From: Bacillus_I endophytica_A
Lineage (GTDB): Bacteria > Bacillota > Bacilli > Bacillales > Bacillaceae_H
NCBI RefSeq assembly: GCF_026790145.1
Contig: NZ_JALAMS010000034.1
Location: forward strand, 1 to 64,000
Reading direction: 5' to 3'
Length of the DNA stretch: 64,000 nucleotides
Shown: positions 6,510-14,793 of the stretch, piece by piece
Layout: each line of letters opens with the position of its first letter
Position numbering within the stretch: position 1 is the first letter of the stretch
Notes under the pieces: generated by a model
What the model was told of the DNA's origin: nothing
The model's database searches: none
Seen by the model: the letters and a program-made list of their open reading frames with translations, nothing else
Program-made: the position numbers and the translations under genes

Positions 6510-8114
6510 TCAAGAACTTTTCGCGTTCTTATTTACATTGCTATCCTTTCCGTTGTTAGATGTGTTAGTTGCTCTCTTTTTACTATTAGAAGATGGAGAA
6601 TCTTTTGATGATGCAACAATATTATCTGTCCACTCAAACAGCTCATCTAAATCATAATCTCCACCGTGCGATTGGTCCCAAGGCATAGAGAAATCAACAT
6701 TGAACCCGCTGTTTTCTAATTTTGCTGATAAAAGAGTTGGAACGGCGAGAGAAGTATCATTATCTACTGTGCCCTGACGAATACGCCAATACGAAGAAGT
6801 AGTAGTTCCCTTTGCTCCGATATAGTATAGCGGGTTCATCATTTTTATTAGGGAAGCGTCCGCAAGTGTACTGCTCACTGTGCTATTCTCTAAACTATAC
6901 TGAGTAAAGTGCTGAGCCTTCGTAGTTGACGTACCAAACAGCTCGTTCTCAGCATTGGTTAAATCCAATCCATCAAACGCAGACGGAGTCTTCATTCTGC
7001 CGACATATTGGACGTATTGATCAAAATCAAGATTAGTCACTTTTCCATCTTTAATTGTAATCCATGTAAGAGAAGATAAATCGGTCCCGCTGTCTAGTGC
7101 TTTTTGCGCGGAATCCATGACAAAGGATTTAACGTACTCTTTAAACGTACCGTTCCCGTTCTTATTTAATGTTAATGGTGTTCCATTAGAGTCGGTAAGC
7201 TTTAGACTATTCACATAGTTAGGGAACAGAGCACTTAGTTCGTTCGAGACTTGAATTTGATCTTCGGTCAACGTTCCTTCCACCATTTCTCTTTGAATGT
7301 GATAGTCGGTATCACTAGAAATGACAAGCTTCTTATAATCATTAATACCATTAAACAGCCACTCATAGGCCATATCAGCATGATCTAAATCTGTGATTGC
7401 AGCGTAGGAAGATACGGCAAAGATGTCGTCGCGCTCATTTGCTGCTCCAAGTTTCTTTAAATAAGAGTCGTAATCCTTACTATTCCCAGTAGCACCAAGC
7501 AAAGCAGAGAGTGCACCACCTGCGCTTGTCCCATTTGAAATAATTTTCTCAGCATCACCAGGCATAATTTTATCGTTATAACGTAAATAACGAACTGCAG
7601 CTTTTAAGTCCACAATAGCCGCAGGAGCTTTACCTGTATATTCTCCACTTTCATTTTGTGTTGTTCGACCGCGTGCACCAGGCTCTGCTACCACATATCC
7701 TTTTGAGAGTGCTACAAGTGCCGCATTTGGTTCCCCACTTCGTTCATCTAGACCAGGACTTCCAGGCTCTGCAGGCATATAACCCCCAACTGTATTTGGA
7801 AAGAAGATAGGCGCGGTATCTGCATTGTAGCTACCAATGGATGTTCCCTCATAATACTCTTCAGGCACATAAATATTCATAATTTCATACTTCGTGTCAA
7901 CAGGATTCTTAACATAAACGATTTTTTCGTAAGCACGATAGGTAATTGTTTTTCCGTCTACTGTTGCCGTCTCTTCTGTGTAGTTATTCGAGTTAAATTT
8001 TAAACTGTACTTTGTAGTTGTATTAGTATCTGAATTAGCAGCAGAAACATTCATCAATGGTGCGCTTAGGAACCCACACATCAAAACAGAAGTAAGTATT
8101 TTTTTAGCTTTCAT
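6510..8114 (-). CDS. Secreted tannase (tannin acyl hydrolase, bacterial subtype B)
   Basis: A serine hydrolase of 534 residues that splits galloyl esters of tannins into gallic acid. A signal peptide (MKAKKILTSVLMCGFLSAPL..., cut after VSA at about residue 25) sends it outside the cell. The body aligns by recall with Lactobacillus plantarum tannase: PNTVGGYMPAE, GARGRTTQNESGEY, the nucleophile Ser in NGTSAGGALSALLG, HADMAYEWLFNGIND, the acid in DNDTSLAVP and the His in PWDQSHGGDYDLDELF. All three catalytic positions are present. After the enzyme domain comes an unusual Ser/Asn/Lys-rich tail of about 35 residues. The ATG at 8114 follows AAGGAG. A nested palindrome upstream suggests specific regulation. 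Confidence 0.87.
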   Translation of the reverse strand: MKAKKILTSVLMCGFLSAPLMNVSAANSDTNTTTKYSLKFNSNNYTEETATVDGKTITYRAYEKIVYVKNPVDTKYEIMNIYVPEEYYEGTSIGSYNADTAPIFFPNTVGGYMPAEPGSPGLDERSGEPNAALVALSKGYVVAEPGARGRTTQNESGEYTGKAPAAIVDLKAAVRYLRYNDKIMPGDAEKIISNGTSAGGALSALLGATGNSKDYDSYLKKLGAANERDDIFAVSSYAAITDLDHADMAYEWLFNGINDYKKLVISSDTDYHIQREMVEGTLTEDQIQVSNELSALFPNYVNSLKLTDSNGTPLTLNKNGNGTFKEYVKSFVMDSAQKALDSGTDLSSLTWITIKDGKVTNLDFDQYVQYVGRMKTPSAFDGLDLTNAENELFGTSTTKAQHFTQYSLENSTVSSTLADASLIKMMNPLYYIGAKGTTTSSYWRIRQGTVDNDTSLAVPTLLSAKLENSGFNVDFSMPWDQSHGGDYDLDELFEWTDNIVASSKDSPSSNSKKRATNTSNNGKDSNVNKNAKSS

Positions 8115-8164
8115 TTTTTAATCTCCTTCTTAAAAACTATACTTTTTCCTTTTAAATGGGCTTC

Positions 8165-8211
8165 CTATATTAGAGGTGTATAGTACACCATCTTTGTACC
8201 CTCTAATATAG
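8165..8211. promoter_or_regulatory. Nested palindromes upstream of the tannase gene
   Basis: Outer arms CTATATTAGAGG (8165-8176) and CCTCTAATATAG (8200-8211) are exact complements, separated by 23 bases. Inside the left half is a second palindrome GGTGTA-TAG-TACACC (8175-8189). It sits 51-97 bases before the start codon, where an operator or a leader hairpin would be expected. No known regulator motif is recognised. Confidence 0.55.
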
Positions 8212-8368
8212 ATAGCTTATATCAAATTTCTCTCCCATCATTACCTGTACTAATAAACATATTGAAGTGAATTTAAATGGAACTAAACAAAAACTCAACT
8301 CCCTTCTTTCATGTGAAACAGCACCTCTAGATTTAAAATTTATTGATTACACGTATTATTGCGAATAA

Positions 8369-8387
8369 ACCTTAAGAAAACCTTAAG
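8369..8387. repeat. Two direct ACCTTAAG repeats, 11-base period
   Basis: ACCTTAAG at 8369-8376 and 8380-8387, one helical turn apart. This spacing is typical of sites for OmpR-type response regulators. It lies between the tannase gene and the oxygenase gene's terminator, about 260 bases upstream of the tannase start. Confidence 0.4.
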
Positions 8388-8416
8388 ATTTTTCTGTTAG
8401 GAATTGAAAGCAAAAT

Positions 8417-8443
8417 AAAAAATCACGCTCTGCGTGATTTTTT
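8417..8443 (-). terminator. Terminator of the oxygenase gene
   Basis: Perfect 12-bp stem AAAAAATCACGC/GCGTGATTTTTT with a 3-base loop, touching the stop codon at 8443; the T-run suits the minus strand. Confidence 0.8.
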
Positions 8444-9099
8444 CATCGAACTCTTTGTTTTCGCATCCACTGAGTAGCAACCCATTTTTCTCCTTTAACG
8501 ACAGGCGCTCCACCGTGAAGGGTGAGTTCATTAAGTTCAGTATTTTCATAAAAATATTCAAAATATAAGGCCATTCCTTTTTTTGGAGATACGGAGAAAC
8601 CTAGCTTAGGAAAATAAGTTTCCCCTCCCTCTTCAACATCGTTTAAGTACATAATTAATGTACTAATGCGATTGTTTTTAGATGCTTTGCTGGTAGAAGC
8701 AAAATAATCATGATGTGCTTTATATTCTTGATCAGGTAAGTATTTTAAAATTTGGAGGCCTTCAGCATGCTCAATAGATGGGCCCATGATATCAGAACTT
8801 CTCATTTCAATTGCATGTACAAGTTCGTTTTCGCTTTCTTCAAAAAACATTCCGCTACTTGTTCTCATATTATTTACTTCACGTGCAGCGCCAATTCTTG
8901 AACGTTGCATTTTATCTTTCGATAGTTGTATGAGTTCATCACATTCTTCATTACTTAGGACATTCCCTAACACTAGAACAAGAGGCTCTTCTAAACGAGT
9001 GATAATATCAATCTCTCTATCTTTTAATTTAATTTTGCTCCCCGCATGGTTAAAAATTGTTTGTTCTTTAGTCATTAAAGATGTATGATTTAGACTCAT
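8443..9099 (-). CDS. 2-oxoglutarate/Fe(II) prolyl 4-hydroxylase-like oxygenase
   Basis: A 218-residue member of the P4Hc superfamily, like the Bacillus anthracis prolyl hydroxylase. It hydroxylates a proline-type target with 2-oxoglutarate and O2. The iron ligands are the HxD pair in YKAHHDYF and the distal His in LTLHGGAPV; the basic residue for 2-oxoglutarate is in GEKWVATQWM. RISTLIMYLNDVEEGGETYFP is the core strand-turn of the fold. The target is unknown. The ATG at 9099 has GAGGAG 11 bases upstream; an ATG at 9075 is an alternative. A cre-like site stands at 9152-9165. Confidence 0.85.
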   Translation of the reverse strand: MSLNHTSLMTKEQTIFNHAGSKIKLKDREIDIITRLEEPLVLVLGNVLSNEECDELIQLSKDKMQRSRIGAAREVNNMRTSSGMFFEESENELVHAIEMRSSDIMGPSIEHAEGLQILKYLPDQEYKAHHDYFASTSKASKNNRISTLIMYLNDVEEGGETYFPKLGFSVSPKKGMALYFEYFYENTELNELTLHGGAPVVKGEKWVATQWMRKQRVR

Positions 9100-9151
9100 C
9101 TTTCATCGGCTCCTCAAAAGAATTATTTTCCTGAATCTTCACCTAACTATA

Positions 9152-9165
9152 TGTAACCGCTTACC
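9152..9165. promoter_or_regulatory. cre-like (CcpA) site before the oxygenase gene
   Basis: TGTAACCGCTTACC, read GGTAAGCGGTTACA on the minus strand, matches the cre consensus TGWAANCGNTNWCA except at one end base. It is 53-66 bases upstream of the start codon. Confidence 0.4.
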
Positions 9166-9351
9166 TATATGGATTATATCATAAAAGACAAGTAAATTCT
9201 GCTAGTAAAGTAAATAAAAAGACCGCTCTCATTTTAGAAAGCAGCCTGTAATCTACTCATTCATTTTAAAAAAAATCTCTTATAAAACGATTAATTTTTT
9301 TCGGTTTCATATGCTGAGGTGCATGTCCTACAAGTAAAGACCTTTATCATC

Positions 9352-9930
9352 TTATTCACCTACACCAAACCAAAAATTATCCCATATATTCTGTATTCTT
9401 GATTCCATCTTTTCAGGACCATAATAGGAAAATTCAATAAATATGCCGTCAATTAAACATAAATAAGACATAATTAGGTTTTCAATATTTCCTGGACGTA
9501 TTTCTTTCTTTTCAATACCTTCTAAAAAAATAGCATGTAAAATAGATGAAAAAGAAGCTTCAGACGAAAGAAATTTCTCATTTAGAATATGTTTTAGATG
9601 CTTTGGTGGAAAAATCATCGCTCTTTTCAAAAAAGTTGATTCATTTTCATGGTGTTTATAATATTTACATGTATCAAAAAGAATGTACTTTAATTTCTCT
9701 TTAGGAGATAACTCATGGATCTCTTCTATAAGTTGATTAATGTTATAAATATGCTCTCCAAGAATAGATTCAAAAAGGCATAAATAAAGATCTTCTTTAC
9801 TCTTAAAATGATTATATATTGATGGCTTCTGGATCCCTACTATCCTCGCAATTTCTGATAAGGTCGTTCCATCATATCCATACTCAGTAAAAAGTTTTAA
9901 GGAAACGGCTTTAATTTTATCCTTTGTCAT
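9352..9930 (-). CDS. TetR-family transcriptional regulator
   Basis: A 192-residue regulator with an N-terminal HTH (KIKAVSLKLFTEYGYDGTTL, SEIARIVGIQKPSIYNHFKS) and a C-terminal ligand domain resembling TetR_C regulators of the AcrR group. The ATG at 9930 follows GAGGG closely. It lies 115 bases after the amidohydrolase/permease pair on the same strand and may regulate them, but no palindrome repeated in the region tells which genes it controls. The ligand is unknown. Confidence 0.8.
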   Translation of the reverse strand: MTKDKIKAVSLKLFTEYGYDGTTLSEIARIVGIQKPSIYNHFKSKEDLYLCLFESILGEHIYNINQLIEEIHELSPKEKLKYILFDTCKYYKHHENESTFLKRAMIFPPKHLKHILNEKFLSSEASFSSILHAIFLEGIEKKEIRPGNIENLIMSYLCLIDGIFIEFSYYGPEKMESRIQNIWDNFWFGVGE

Positions 9931-10045
9931 TGTTACCCTCCATAATTTCTGATATCACTATATAAAATTATAAACACGTTTCCCTTCTAAATCTAATCCT
10001 TTTCATCTTCTCTCTTATTATAGAGAATTATCATACATTACCTCA

Positions 10046-11692
10046 TTACGAAGATGTTTCAGAAATCGAGACTTCTTTCTTTTCATAAACAATATTTCCA
10101 TCCTTTATTGTAAGTTGCACTTTAGTCTCAAGAATCTCATGTGTTGGCACTTCAAAAAGATTCCGATCCAAAACGATAATATCAGCAAGTTTTCCTACCT
10201 CAATTGTGCCTAACTCATGTTCCCTAAAACATCCATGTGCTGGTCCTGCTGTGTAGGCTTGGAGTGCCTCACCGATAGTCAACCTTTGTTCAGGAAGCCA
10301 TGTATGATTTGAATCTCCACTATTATCAATTCGTGTAACTGCCGTATATATTTGTCTCATAGGATTTAGTGATATAGAAATGGGATAGTCTGTTCCCAAA
10401 CATAAGTGAGCTCCAGATCTTAGAAGATTTTTTGCCTGAAAGATATTTCTCTCCCTTTTAGGACCGATAATAGCAGAATACACATCTCTTGATGAAGCGG
10501 CCATATGGTCTGGTTGCATAGAAGCCATAACCCCTAACTTTGAAAAACGTTTCGTATCATTAGGATCAAGAACCTCAATATGTTCTATTGTATGCCTAGA
10601 ATCTCTTTTCCCATTCTTTTTTACAGCCTCTTCAAAGGCATCTAAAGCTAAACGAATTGCAGCATCTCCAATAGCATGAAACCTTATTCTAAAACCGAGT
10701 TTGTCTGCCTCGATAACTCTATTAACTAAAATTTCCGCATCTAGAGCTGGGTGTCCATAAGAATCTGGTTGATCAGAATAAGGTTCTAGAAAATAAGCGG
10801 TATGTCCTGTTACTGTTCCATCCACAAATTGCTTTAGACCTGAGAATTGAAGGCTTTTTGATTGATATTTATCACGGAGAACCTTTGCTTTCTCTAAGTC
10901 ACCATCTAATTCAGGTGTAATATGAAATCGAGTTGTTAATTTTCCTTGTTGGTCAAGTTTTTCATAGAGGCTGTAATCTTGAATAAAATCATCTATTGGA
11001 GCGTATAGGTCGTTAACAGAGGTAATGCCATATTGAGCAGTCATTTCTAAAAATTTTTTTAGTAACGTTTCTTTTTTGCTTTGCGTTAATTTTAATGTTT
11101 CTTTTAGAACTACCTGTTGAGCTTGTTCATATAAAACCCCTGTGAGTAAACCGTTTTCATCTCTTTCAAAGCGACCAAAGCTTGGATCATCTATATCTTC
11201 GTTAATTTCTGCTAAACTCATAGCCTTACTGTTTACCCATGTATAATGACCTTCAGCATGAAAGAGAACAACAGGTTGATTTGGAATCATAGAATCAAGG
11301 ATTTTGTAATGTGGTTCTTGTTTATCATCCCAATAACCAGCATCCCATTGCATCCCTATAATCCATTCACCTTCATCACATTCTTTTGAGAATTCCCAAA
11401 CCTTTTTAGCTACATCCTCAGCTGACATAGCGTCGGATAGATTAACACTATTTATACTTAATGAACCAAACATAATGTGAAGGTGAAAATCATGAAATCC
11501 AGGCATAATGAGTTGGTTTCCATAATTTAATATTTTAGTCTCATTTCCAATAAGATGTTCAATTTCTGTTTTTGGCCCTACCCCTATAATTTTATTATCT
11601 AAAACCGCAATTGAGCCTGAAGTTGGTTTCTCCGTAAGTCCTGTAAATAGAGCATCACTTGAAATCACCATATCTGCTTTTTTCATACCCAT
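10046..11692 (-). CDS. Amidohydrolase 3 family protein (YtcJ-like)
   Basis: A 548-residue metal-dependent amidohydrolase. The metal-binding HxH is in PGFHDFHLHIMFG. Later metal or catalytic sites are FRIRFHAIGDAAIRLALDAF, HTIEHIEVLDP and CLGTDYPISISLNPM (the Asp). A C-terminal beta-sandwich tail (GKLADIIVLDRNLFEVP) completes the family layout. It probably cleaves an amide or cyclic amide, but the substrate cannot be told from sequence. It lies 52 bases after an APC permease gene, so it may process what that permease imports. The ATG at 11692 follows AAAGAGG. Confidence 0.8.
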   Translation of the reverse strand: MGMKKADMVISSDALFTGLTEKPTSGSIAVLDNKIIGVGPKTEIEHLIGNETKILNYGNQLIMPGFHDFHLHIMFGSLSINSVNLSDAMSAEDVAKKVWEFSKECDEGEWIIGMQWDAGYWDDKQEPHYKILDSMIPNQPVVLFHAEGHYTWVNSKAMSLAEINEDIDDPSFGRFERDENGLLTGVLYEQAQQVVLKETLKLTQSKKETLLKKFLEMTAQYGITSVNDLYAPIDDFIQDYSLYEKLDQQGKLTTRFHITPELDGDLEKAKVLRDKYQSKSLQFSGLKQFVDGTVTGHTAYFLEPYSDQPDSYGHPALDAEILVNRVIEADKLGFRIRFHAIGDAAIRLALDAFEEAVKKNGKRDSRHTIEHIEVLDPNDTKRFSKLGVMASMQPDHMAASSRDVYSAIIGPKRERNIFQAKNLLRSGAHLCLGTDYPISISLNPMRQIYTAVTRIDNSGDSNHTWLPEQRLTIGEALQAYTAGPAHGCFREHELGTIEVGKLADIIVLDRNLFEVPTHEILETKVQLTIKDGNIVYEKKEVSISETSS

Positions 11693-11744
11693 ATAAATTA
11701 CCTCTTTCCTTATAAAATGATGGATAAATGTCTATATATAGGCT

Positions 11745-13100
11745 CTACATAGAGCTTATATTTTTGTTTTGCAAATCAAATTCTGGAGGACGCTTTTGAA
11801 ACATTTTGGTTAAATATAGTAAATAAACAAAGCCAACCAGTAACCAAGTCCCTCCTAATAATAGAGAGTAAATATTTAACTTCGTTATAAACAGCAAAAT
11901 AATAACAGCACCTATTAGAGGAATGAGTAAATTAAATATGCCACTTCTCAGACTCCTCTGCTTTCCTCTTATAAAATAGTGAACAATTACAGCGATATTC
12001 ACAAACATAAAAGAGAATAGAGCTCCAAAGTTAATGAGAGAGGTAGCTGTTTCTATACTTAGAAATATGGCACTTAATGCAATACAAGCAATTATTAATA
12101 AGTTATAGATTGGTGTTTTAAAGGTTAAAGAAATATAACCAAACACTTTTTTAGGAAGAACATTATCTCTACCCATCGCATACAATATCCTCGCCCCACT
12201 AGTCCCTGAGGCTATAGCAGATGAGATAGAAGAGGTTAATACAACAGAAACAAACAGACTGTTCAGAAAATTACCACCAGCATATTTTATAACATCTACT
12301 ATAGCAGTATCAGGATTTTGAAACGTGCTAAACTTTGGAAATATAGCCTGTGCAAAATAAGTAGCTATGACAAAGAGTAGCCCTCCTATTAAGGTAATAG
12401 CGAAAATAGCCTTTGGGAGTGCTTTTTTAGGATTTTTAGTCTCTTCAGCCAACGTAGTAACCGCATCAAATCCAAGAAAACTAAAACATAGGAGAGGAAC
12501 AACAGATAGAATGTTATTCCAATCAACACTTGAATTATAAAAAGGTTCTCTTGTAAATAGTTCCCCTGCCCCCTTTCCTGACATCAATCCCTGTATACAA
12601 AAGAAACTAAAAATGAGAATGAAAGAGATTTGGAAAAAGACAAGAAAGGTATTTACATTTGTGGCAATTTTAATTCCCAAAATGTTAACTATCGTCACAA
12701 TTATCACAAAAAATACAATGCAAAGTTCGATTGGAACTTTTGGAAAATACGCATTTAGCATAGTTCCAAAAAGTAAGGAACTAATCATAGGGCTAAACAT
12801 ATAATCTAGCAAGATGACCCATCCTACTAGAAAACCAAGATGTGAATTGATCCCTTTCTGAACAAAAGCATAAGCAGAACCAGTCGCAGGATAAACTTTA
12901 ACCATTTTGGCGTAACTATAAGCTGTGAATAAGATGACCGTTAAAGCAATAATATAAGCTGTTGGCACCATCCCTTTCGTTTGATTAATAGCAATGCCAT
13001 ATGTGCTAAAAACAGTAATAGGGGCCATAAAAGACAGACCAAATAAAACGATATGCCTTGTATTTAACAAAGGTTTCAGCTCAGATGTTTCTTTTGTCAT
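11745..13100 (-). CDS. APC-superfamily amino acid/amine permease
   Basis: A 451-residue, 12-helix permease. The N-terminus (LLNTRHIVLFGLSFMAPITVF) and GFDAVTTLAEETKNPKKALPKAI are APC hallmarks. It is closely similar to the permease at 20485-21825 (shared GIAINQ/GIVSH position, LLCFSFLGFDA versus LLTLSFVGFDA, YLTKMFQKRPPEF versus TTRFFKKAPVEL), so the two are paralogues. The start at 13100 is chosen because GAAGGAGGAG precedes it; an ATG at 13118 has none. It is probably cotranscribed with the following amidohydrolase. The substrate is likely an amine or amino acid. Confidence 0.8.
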   Translation of the reverse strand: MTKETSELKPLLNTRHIVLFGLSFMAPITVFSTYGIAINQTKGMVPTAYIIALTVILFTAYSYAKMVKVYPATGSAYAFVQKGINSHLGFLVGWVILLDYMFSPMISSLLFGTMLNAYFPKVPIELCIVFFVIIVTIVNILGIKIATNVNTFLVFFQISFILIFSFFCIQGLMSGKGAGELFTREPFYNSSVDWNNILSVVPLLCFSFLGFDAVTTLAEETKNPKKALPKAIFAITLIGGLLFVIATYFAQAIFPKFSTFQNPDTAIVDVIKYAGGNFLNSLFVSVVLTSSISSAIASGTSGARILYAMGRDNVLPKKVFGYISLTFKTPIYNLLIIACIALSAIFLSIETATSLINFGALFSFMFVNIAVIVHYFIRGKQRSLRSGIFNLLIPLIGAVIILLFITKLNIYSLLLGGTWLLVGFVYLLYLTKMFQKRPPEFDLQNKNISSM

Positions 13101-13570
13101 AACACTCTCCTCCTTCATACGGTAATGTCTTTAAATCTATATAAATCTCTTTTTATGTAAAGACTAAAATGACATCCCCATGATTATCAAAACGATGATA
13201 TTTATTTATATACTACGAAAAAAATGAGAGTTTTTTAATAAGGAAGCTAGAATATGCTTGTTTTTACAGGATAAGATTTTATAAGTAGGTGTATAGGCGT
13301 AGATCATCATTTATTTTTGTTCTAGACATAACACCCTACCTCATATTAACTACCGTTAGTTAGTATAGGCAGGATGTTGATTTATGACTAATCACTTAAT
13401 TGAGTGTCTTTAATTAAGAAATACTATTGTAAGGCATTTAAAGAGAAATACAGCCGGTTGTTTTGCTGTTTTCCATTCCAAGAATAGCATATAGGGATAT
13501 TTTATGTTGAAATTTGTCATCTTGCCTTACATAGATAAGATGACAAATTAACTTTTAATATGGTTTTTAT
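13101..13570. other. Intergenic region with an imperfect long hairpin
   Basis: Between aguA and the permease gene. At 13330-13378 two arms of about 22 bases (AACACCCTACCTC... and ...GGCAGGATGTT) pair imperfectly around CCG. No clear gene and no -24/-12 promoter is visible, unlike the neighbouring aguA. Confidence 0.4.
13511..13549 (-). terminator. Hairpin after aguA
   Basis: Perfect 13-bp arms AATTTGTCATCTT/AAGATGACAAATT with a 13-base loop, 22 bases past the aguA stop. No T-run follows, so it may instead stabilise the mRNA. Confidence 0.5.
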
Positions 13571-14689
13571 TTAATAATTTTTCTGAAACGTAGATGCAGG
13601 TTGTTGTTGTGTAATACAATGAATATTTCCTCCAGCTATCGGAAGCTCACGCGTATCTATTAAGATGACTTTTCGATCTGGATAAATTTCTTCAAATTTC
13701 TTTCGAGCTTTATCATCACTTGGATCATCAAATGAAGGAACAATTACAGCTCCGTTGCATAGATAGCAATTAATATATGTGGCAACAAAAGGCATGCCTT
13801 CTTCACGTTTATAACTAGATGAGGCAAAATCGATATTCTCACTTGCTTCTTTTGAGAGAATGAGTTCATTAGGTAATTCAATTTTATGAATGGTTAGAGA
13901 TCTGCCCTTTGCATCTGTAGCTTCTTTTAGTATTTCATATGCTTCCTGATGAACATGGTATTGGGGATGATTAACATCTTCTGTCCAGCCGATAGCAACT
14001 TCTCCTGGACGAACAAAAAAAGCCAAGTCATCTACATGTCCATCTGTTTCATCTCCTATCAGTCCATCTTTAAGCCATATTACTTTTTCAATGTTTAAAT
14101 ACTCCTTTAATTTATCTTCAATTTCACTTTTAGAAAGATGTGGGTTGCGGTTCTTGTTTAATAGACATTGCTCTGTTGTAATTAAAGTTCCTTCTCCGTC
14201 TACAGTAATAGATCCACCTTCTAAGATAAATTCTGTACATTCATAACAGTCTTTATTTTCGATTTCAAGAACTTTCTTTTTTACCATTAAATCAAGATCC
14301 CATGGAAAGTATAACCCTCCTTGAAGTCCTCCCCAAGCATTAAATCCCCAGTTTATTCCTCTTACCACTCCCTCCTCATTCTTTACAAATGTAGGACCAA
14401 TATCTCTCATCCAAGCATCATTTGAAGAGATTTCTACAACTCGAACATGATGAGGAAGCATAGCTCTTGCATTTTCGTACTGTTCCGCGTTCACACCTAC
14501 AGTAACAGGTTCAAACTCAGCGATAGAACTTACTACTTTAGCGAAAACTTGTTGTGCAGGTTTTGCTCCATTGCGCCAAGTATCTGTTCTGACAGGCCAT
14601 AACATCCATGTACCTGCATGTTGTTCAAACTCTCCAGGCATTCTAAACCCGTCCTTTTTAGGTGTACGATTTGTAATTGATAAACTCAC
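13571..14689 (-). CDS. aguA: Agmatine deiminase
   Basis: A cytosolic guanidine-modifying enzyme that turns agmatine into N-carbamoylputrescine and ammonia. At 372 residues it has the full family pattern: MPGEFEQHAGTWMLWP at the start, NDAWMRDIGPTFV, the catalytic His in GDETDGHVDDLAFF and the nucleophile Cys in AGGNIHCITQQQPA near the C-terminus. The ATG at 14689 follows GGAGG. A canonical sigma-54 promoter lies 47-63 bases upstream, and the sigma-54 activator gene is next door, so expression is almost certainly inducible. No AguB-type nitrilase is in the window. Confidence 0.95.
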   Translation of the reverse strand: MSLSITNRTPKKDGFRMPGEFEQHAGTWMLWPVRTDTWRNGAKPAQQVFAKVVSSIAEFEPVTVGVNAEQYENARAMLPHHVRVVEISSNDAWMRDIGPTFVKNEEGVVRGINWGFNAWGGLQGGLYFPWDLDLMVKKKVLEIENKDCYECTEFILEGGSITVDGEGTLITTEQCLLNKNRNPHLSKSEIEDKLKEYLNIEKVIWLKDGLIGDETDGHVDDLAFFVRPGEVAIGWTEDVNHPQYHVHQEAYEILKEATDAKGRSLTIHKIELPNELILSKEASENIDFASSSYKREEGMPFVATYINCYLCNGAVIVPSFDDPSDDKARKKFEEIYPDRKVILIDTRELPIAGGNIHCITQQQPASTFQKNY

Positions 14690-14735
14690 TGTAAATTCCT
14701 CCTTAAACCTTTCAGTTTCTGACAGTTATTTATAA

Positions 14736-14752
14736 TGCAAGTTTTGTGCCAA
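14736..14752 (-). promoter_or_regulatory. Sigma-54 (-24/-12) promoter of aguA
   Basis: On the minus strand TTGGCACAAAACTTGCA matches the consensus TGGCAC-N5-TTGCW exactly, ending 47 bases before the aguA start codon. Confidence 0.9.
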
Positions 14753-14793
14753 TTAATTTTCAATTTAATATTTAGAGATTAGTAAATAAAAAG

